Positions 6,720 through 10,765 of a DNA stretch of 10,765 nucleotides are shown piece by piece. The stretch is from assembly GCA_937926545.1 (NCBI GenBank), contig CALAZW010000076.1:1-10765 (forward strand). The letters are read 5' to 3'. Positions within the stretch are counted from its first letter, which is position 1. Each line of letters opens with the position of its first letter. A program made the translations under genes and the position numbers. The notes below the pieces were generated by a model. The model ran no database searches, was not told where the DNA came from, and saw nothing but the letters and a program-made list of their open reading frames with translations. The stretch is from an uncultured Helcococcus sp. GTDB taxonomy: Bacteria > Bacillota > Clostridia > Tissierellales > Peptoniphilaceae.

Positions 6720-8201
6720 ATGGGTAAAACTCAAAAAACAGCTCTTATAATTATTATTCTTTACATGATAGCAACAGTAGCTATTGGGCTAATTGCTTCT
6801 TACATGAAAAAGAAAAAATCAGACTCCAAGGGATCCAATGAAGATTTCTTGATGGCAGGAAAATCACTAGGACCTTTAATGTTAGCAGGTACACTTTTTG
6901 CAGCCAATACTGGTGGAGCTAGTACTACAGGAATTGCAACCAACGTTTATAGTTTTGGTTTATCAGCAGCCTGGTATGTAATAGCATCAGGAATAGGATT
7001 TATCTTGGTATCATTTGTAGCACCATTCTTTAGAAAGTCAGCGTCAAATACAGTGCCTGAAATCATAGGAAAAAGATATGGGAAACCATCACATATATTT
7101 ACTGCAGTTACTTCAATTTTAGCCTTGTTTATGGCTACAGGAGCTCAAATAATAGCTACTGCTTCCATAATTAATGCGGTTACTTCCTTAGACTTTAATA
7201 AGGCGGCAATAATAACTACCATAGTAGTTATCCTTTACACTATGATCGGTGGATTTGCGTCTGTAACAGCGGCTAATATGATGCACGTTTTATTTATAAC
7301 AGTAGGTATGACAGTAGCTCTATTTATTATGGTAGGTAATAGTGCTGTAGGTGGCTTTGCTGGTTTATTTGAAAAAGCAAACGCTATCTCGGCTCAATCA
7401 GGTGGAGAACTTGACTTATTGAGTATGACCAAGGTAGGTATACCGACCATACTGGGCTATATAGCCATGTACTGTATGACCTTCCCTACAGGACAAGAGA
7501 TTGTACAAACTTACTCATCAGCTAAGGATGGTAAGTCAGCTAAGGTTGGATCAATAATAGCAGGTTTAGTATCAGCTGCCTATGCTATAGTTCCAGCAAC
7601 TATAGGTTTAATAGCTTATGCTTGTATAGATGGCTATGCAGATGGTGGAGTTTCTTCATCAGCATTGGCGGACGCAACTCTTACTTTCGCACCACCAATT
7701 ATTTCAGGACTAGTACTTTCATCAATCGTTGCAGCAACTATAAGTTCTGCATCAGGTAATATGATAGGTACAGCAACTATGTTCTCCAATGATATCTTTG
7801 TTCCTTATATAAATAAGGGTAAAAGAGATGACAGAAAAGAAGTTGTTGTTTCAAGAGTAGTTATGTTAACAGCAGGACTGTTTGGTTTAGGTGTAGCCTT
7901 ATCCAACTCAAATATAATAAGTGTAATGATGAGTGCCTTTGCCCTAAGAAGTGCTGGACCATTCGCAGCCTTTGTTTGTGGACTATTCTGGGACAAGGTA
8001 ACAGCTAAGGCTGGATTTGTAGCTATAATAGCAGGAACTATAGTTTCAGCTACTTGGATTTTTGCCTTAAACAATCCATTTGGCCTAAGTGCTATTGTTC
8101 CAGGAGCTCTAGTAGCATTTATATTTATCTATGTAGTTACTAAGATAGATCTAGCAAGAGGTAGAAAACCAGCTCCAATGATAGAATTTACAGAAGAATA
8201 A
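6720..8201 (+). CDS. Sodium:solute symporter (SSS) family permease
   Basis: Inner-membrane cation-coupled importer of 493 aa, the normal length for the SSS family (PutP, PanF, SglT). The hydrophobicity pattern gives about 13 membrane segments. The first is at residues 8-28, followed by the family segment EDFLMAGKSLGPLMLAGTLFAANTGGAST (41-69, written here only as a landmark: key parts DFLMAGKSLG and NTGGAS). The Na+-binding region lies in VAATISSASGNMIG (337-350) with Ser342/Ser343, followed by SNDIFVPYI. The start codon follows AGGGGG (6710-6715) with a short 4-nt spacing. It sits 91 nt after the deacylase gene, beyond a hairpin, and before the operon terminator, so it is most likely the operon's uptake system. 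SSS substrates range from proline and pantothenate to sugars and nucleobases and cannot be assigned by sequence; an acylated or peptide-like amino compound is inferred from context. Confidence 0.92.
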   Translation: MGKTQKTALIIIILYMIATVAIGLIASYMKKKKSDSKGSNEDFLMAGKSLGPLMLAGTLFAANTGGASTTGIATNVYSFGLSAAWYVIASGIGFILVSFVAPFFRKSASNTVPEIIGKRYGKPSHIFTAVTSILALFMATGAQIIATASIINAVTSLDFNKAAIITTIVVILYTMIGGFASVTAANMMHVLFITVGMTVALFIMVGNSAVGGFAGLFEKANAISAQSGGELDLLSMTKVGIPTILGYIAMYCMTFPTGQEIVQTYSSAKDGKSAKVGSIIAGLVSAAYAIVPATIGLIAYACIDGYADGGVSSSALADATLTFAPPIISGLVLSSIVAATISSASGNMIGTATMFSNDIFVPYINKGKRDDRKEVVVSRVVMLTAGLFGLGVALSNSNIISVMMSAFALRSAGPFAAFVCGLFWDKVTAKAGFVAIIAGTIVSATWIFALNNPFGLSAIVPGALVAFIFIYVVTKIDLARGRKPAPMIEFTEE

Positions 8202-8236
8202 AAGACAATAATAATAAAAAAAATAAATAGTAATTA

Positions 8237-8270
8237 AAAGATAGACTAGAAATTTCTAGTCTATTTTTAT
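8237..8270 (+). terminator. Intrinsic terminator at the end of the catabolic operon
   Basis: ATAGACTAGAAA (8241-8252) is followed directly by its exact reverse complement TTTCTAGTCTAT (8253-8264), giving a perfect 24-bp palindrome. It ends in a T-rich run (8262-8269, TATTTTTA). The flanking AAAG on the left can extend pairing with the T-run. It lies 40 nt after the symporter stop. An A-rich left side could also stop transcription arriving from the right. Confidence 0.88.
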
Positions 8271-8490
8271 TTGCTTAAATAATCTTGCTATAGGTGAAAA
8301 AATATTTTTATAGGAAAAACTCTTGAAAAAGAAGACTAAAAACCAAAACTATTTAAATAAAAACAAAAAAGTCTACCAAATAAAAAAGGATTAAAAAAAG
8401 ATGCTTTTAGTTAATTACTTTACTATATTAGTCTATTGATAAGCCCTTATAGTTTACCTTAACATTATAAAGAATAAACAGGAGGGGGTT

Positions 8491-8535
8491 ATGAAAAACT
8501 TATATGTATTATTTATTAGGGAAGAAGGACCTTAG
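8491..8535 (+). CDS. Possible 14-codon leader peptide or gene remnant
   Basis: ATG at 8491 is preceded by AGGAGGGGG (8480-8488), one of the strongest ribosome binding sites in the window. The frame reads MKNLYVLFIREEGP and then two consecutive stops. Such a strong site for so short a product suggests either a leader peptide in the adhesin's 5' region or the start of a gene lost to stop mutations. The short reading after the stops (FKGYLVNLTKGLENY) favours decay slightly. No residue bias typical of an attenuator is seen. Confidence 0.25.
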   Translation: MKNLYVLFIREEGP

Positions 8536-8551
8536 TAGTTCAAAGGATATC

Positions 8552-8619
8552 TAGTTAACTTAACTAAGGGACTAGAAAATTATTAGCTATAAAAAGATAT
8601 GGCTAGTAGGCTAAGTTAA
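8552..8619 (+). repeat. Nested inverted repeats upstream of the adhesin
   Basis: TAGTTAA-C-TTAACTA (8552-8566) is a perfect 15-bp palindrome. TTAACTTA (8555-8562) also matches TAAGTTAA (8612-8619), ACTAG (8571-8575) matches CTAGT (8603-8607), and TAGCTATA (8584-8591) pairs with TATGGCTA (8598-8605) with one G-U. These are alternative, partly exclusive foldings about 90-150 nt before the adhesin start. They could be a structured leader or chance in AT-rich DNA. Confidence 0.35.
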
Positions 8620-8700
8620 TTATCAAAGTATATTATTAGGTGATAGTCAATTTAAAACTAAGAGTAGATTGATATAGAAAATTATGAAAGGAAATAAAGA

Positions 8701-10765
8701 ATGAAAGTAAAATTGAAAAGATTACAAGCTATCTTTTTAACGCTAGCTATTTTGATAACTAATTTTGTTGGCGTTTTTTCAGAAAATATAGTATTAGCAC
8801 AGACGGGTAAGCCTATGGAGGTAACAGACCTTAGAGTTGAGCCTGCATATCACTAAGATATGGGGAAAAGTTTAGTGTATCAGGAAATTTTGGGGGACCA
8901 GGTTATACTGCTAACCCAGGGGACATACTAAATGTATCATTTAACACTAAGGGTACAAATGTAATGATTCCCAATATAGAAAAAGATCTTTATGATAATG
9001 GAGTAAAAATAGGAGTAGCTAGATTTTCTTCTAGTGGTATTCAAATAGAGTTTACTGAGGGAGTGAAAGATCTTCATGATGTCAGTGGAAACTTTACCAT
9101 AGATGGTCAAGCCTATAATACTGACACATCTTCAACTAATACAGGTACTGTAGAGGTAAAATCAGGAGATATAAGTAGAAATATAGAAGTAAAGTATGAA
9201 CACAATGACTCAGGCACAGTAACTGAAAATGTTTATAGTAAACAGGGGGTTTCTTATGCGGGAGACCCAGATAATGTAAGATGGATATTTACCTTAAATG
9301 CAGCTCAAAAAGATGGGACTTATATAACCTATAATATAAGTGACACTTTGAATGAGGATATGGATTGGAATGAAGAGGCTATAAAAAGTGATCCTTATTT
9401 TATAAGAGTCACTAATAAATCTGGTAATCAAGAATATATTTCCTATAAAGATGCAGCCAGTAGGGGAATAATGATTAATTTTAACGATAAAACTGTAACT
9501 ATAAAAGCCTATGGTTCTATTTTAAATCAAAATCAAGTAGAAATAACCTTGCTTGCTAGTCTAACTGATGAGGTTAAAGAAGATGTTGATAAAAAATTTG
9601 TTGAAAACACCTCAGAGGTTAGTATAGATGGAGATCCAGATAATGAGTGGGAAATTAAGGAAGAAGACAAAAGTGCTAGCGCAGATGTCTACCACGTTGA
9701 TGCCCAGGAGCAAGGGGTAAAAACTAGTAAAGTAAAGTTTTTGAAAAAATCTTATAAGGATGGACACCCTATTCCAAATGTGAAGTTTGAGGTAAGAAGA
9801 AAAGATGATGGAGAATTTGAGTTTTCTAAAAAATTTAAAGAGAGTGATTATCTTAAATTAAGTGAAGATAAAAAAGTCATAACAGCCATAACAGATGAGA
9901 AGGGTGAGTTTGAACTTATAGGCCTAAAGGCAGGAGAATATAAGTATAAGGAAATAGAGGCTCCTGAATTTATAGATTTTAACTTGAAAAATTCTGAGAT
10001 AAGAGAATTTGAGATTAGTCCAGAAAAAAATAAAGTTGAGCAAAGAATCCAAAATAATGTGAAGAAGATTCAAATACCAGTTAAGAAGATTTGGAAGGGG
10101 GGACTTCCAGAAGGACAAGAAAAAATAACCCTAGTTTTAAAACAAGATAATGGAATAATAGCCGATAAGCTAATAATGGATGGTATTAAGGATCTTGAGG
10201 ACTCAGCGGAAGAAGCTCATGAAACCAAGGAATGGGAAGGACATTTTAAGGAAGTACCAACCCATGAGTATGTAGATGGTGAGTGGAAAGAAATCATTTA
10301 TACTGTTGAAGAAGAAGGAACTAAGTATGGTACCGTAACTATTGGTGAAGACACCTATAGGGTAGATGTTAAAGAACCAGAAGAGGGAAAAGATGACAGG
10401 TGGACAGTAACTAATACTAGGGTAAGCAAGGTAACTGCTGATAAGATTTGGGCTAAAAATGGGATAAGGACAGAAAAAAATGAGAAACCAAGAGAAGATA
10501 GTCCAGATGTATATTTCAAGCTACAAGAAAAATTCGGTGATAGGTGGATAGATAGTGAGCCTAGACAAGTTATAAAATATGAAGGAAAAAGAGTTGAGTT
10601 TGATCATATAGAAGCTCATAAGGACTACAGGGTTGTGGAAACCAAGGATAAGGACGGTAAAGAATTGTGGAGCTTCGATGGTTATCAAACCAGTGTAGAA
10701 AAAAAGGAAGCAAGATCTATTGAATGGAACTTTACCAATAACTATGAGACAAGAGATGTTAGGGT
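8701..10765 (+). pseudogene. Cna_B-domain cell-surface adhesin, frameshifted after the signal peptide and cut by the window end
   Basis: The ATG at 8701 follows AAAGGA (8687-8692) and opens a 51-codon frame ending in TAA at 8854-8856. It encodes a Sec signal peptide: basic KVKLKR, hydrophobic core LQAIFLTLAILITNFVGVF, likely cleavage VLA|QT. The body continues in the -1 frame, open from 8841 to the window end (about 640 codons), reading RYGEKFSVSGNFGGPGY straight after the break. Domains in order: a first Ig-like adhesin domain (about 8859-9230) and a second, collagen-binding-like one (about 9231-9700; WIFTLN, ISDTL, ENTSEV). Next come a SpaA-like domain (about 9721-10050; KEIEAPEF with the isopeptide-catalysing Glu), a Cna_B domain (about 10069-10419; PVKKIW to WTVTNTR) and another (about 10423-10746; ADKIW to WNFTNNY). 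The Lys/Asn ends suggest intramolecular isopeptide bonds. The C-terminal sorting signal is outside the window. Gaining one base or losing two near 8841-8856 would restore one frame; no slippery heptamer is present. Confidence 0.85.
8846..8862 (+). repeat. Perfect 6-bp inverted repeat at the adhesin frame break
   Basis: CATATC (8846-8851) and GATATG (8857-8862) are exact reverse complements around a 5-nt spacer, ACTAA. The premature TAA (8854-8856) lies in the spacer. The body frame has a stop at 8838-8840, so the frame change must occur between 8841 and 8856, inside or right beside this hairpin. Small hairpins are known hotspots for replication slippage and for sequencing errors. Confidence 0.6.

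Larger units (their letters stand above)
8271..8700. other. 430-nt gap without an ordinary gene
   Basis: The first 200 bases are extremely A-rich and hold no good promoter or ORF on either strand. From 8480 there is a strong ribosome binding site with a 14-codon ORF, then a stop-rich stretch with nested inverted repeats (8552-8619), and finally the AAAGGA ribosome binding site of the adhesin (8687-8692). The frame after the short ORF reads FKGYLVNLTKGLENY between stops (8539-8583), which could be a remnant of a decayed gene. No clean promoter for the adhesin was found; TTGATA at 8436 has no well-spaced -10. Confidence 0.5.

Noticed and set aside
6522..6734. Minus-strand 70-aa ORF across the deacylase/symporter junction
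   Set aside because: It overlaps the end of the deacylase gene and the intercistronic hairpin, has no ribosome binding site that I can see, and its hydrophobic stretch comes from reading the A-rich leader in reverse.
2242..8201. Urate or purine degradation cluster
   Set aside because: Only ygeX and ygeY are shared; carbamoyltransferase, hydantoinase, ygfK, ssnA and molybdenum hydroxylase genes are absent from the window. It cannot be fully excluded without the rest of the genome.
8846..8862. Programmed -1 ribosomal frameshift in the adhesin
   Set aside because: There is no X-XXY-YYZ slippery heptamer in the permitted interval 8841-8856, and the hairpin overlaps rather than follows the break.
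9924..10118. Minus-strand 64-aa ORF inside the adhesin
   Set aside because: It lies wholly within the well-supported SpaA-like/Cna_B coding frame on the plus strand and has Phe/Leu-rich composition typical of the reverse of Lys/Glu-rich coding sequence.
1..10765. CRISPR arrays, tRNA or rRNA genes, insertion sequences, attachment sites
   Set aside because: No regularly spaced repeats, cloverleaf-like sequences, transposase or integrase coding, or flanking duplications were seen on either strand.

Overview
The window is AT-rich, roughly one third G+C by eye. Its codon use favours ATA, AGA/AGG and TTA, its Shine-Dalgarno sites are strong (AGGAGG type), and it encodes a Gram-positive-style surface adhesin. 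This points to a low-GC anaerobic Firmicute, most likely a Gram-positive anaerobic coccus or relative in the Tissierellia (Peptoniphilus, Anaerococcus or Finegoldia-like). That placement is inference from style and gene content, not from a marker gene.

Region 1 (1-1262) holds the C-terminal two thirds or so of a TrmA/RumA-family 23S rRNA uracil-5-methyltransferase, followed by a YhbS-like GNAT acetyltransferase, both on the plus strand. Region 2 (about 1300-2130) is a single transcription unit. It has a near-consensus promoter, a YheO/DauR-type PAS plus HTH regulator gene, and a clear intrinsic terminator.

Region 3 (2140-8270) is the core of the window: a catabolic operon with its own promoter and a strong terminator at the end. 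The gene order is ridA, 2,3-diaminopropionate ammonia-lyase (dpaL/ygeX), a YgeY-type M20 metallohydrolase, an N-acyl-D-amino-acid deacylase-family amidohydrolase, then a sodium:solute symporter. The first four genes are 9-13 nt apart with Shine-Dalgarno sites overlapping or abutting the preceding stop codon. The symporter follows a 91-nt gap that holds a very stable hairpin without a U-tract. The simplest reading is uptake of an acylated, carbamoylated or peptide-linked amino compound, removal of the blocking group by one or both hydrolases, PLP-dependent elimination of 2,3-diaminopropionate (either enantiomer) to pyruvate and ammonia, and RidA clearing the 2-aminoacrylate/imine intermediate. 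The upstream regulator probably senses the substrate.

Region 4 (8271-8700) has no ordinary gene. It contains a 14-codon ORF behind an unusually strong ribosome binding site and several overlapping inverted repeats. Region 5 (8701 to the window end) encodes a large secreted adhesin with a signal peptide, two Ig-like adhesin domains, a SpaA-like domain and two Cna_B domains, running off the window. Its signal peptide and body are in different frames. The break falls inside a 17-bp perfect hairpin (8846-8862) just after the signal peptide, so as sequenced the protein is not made full length.
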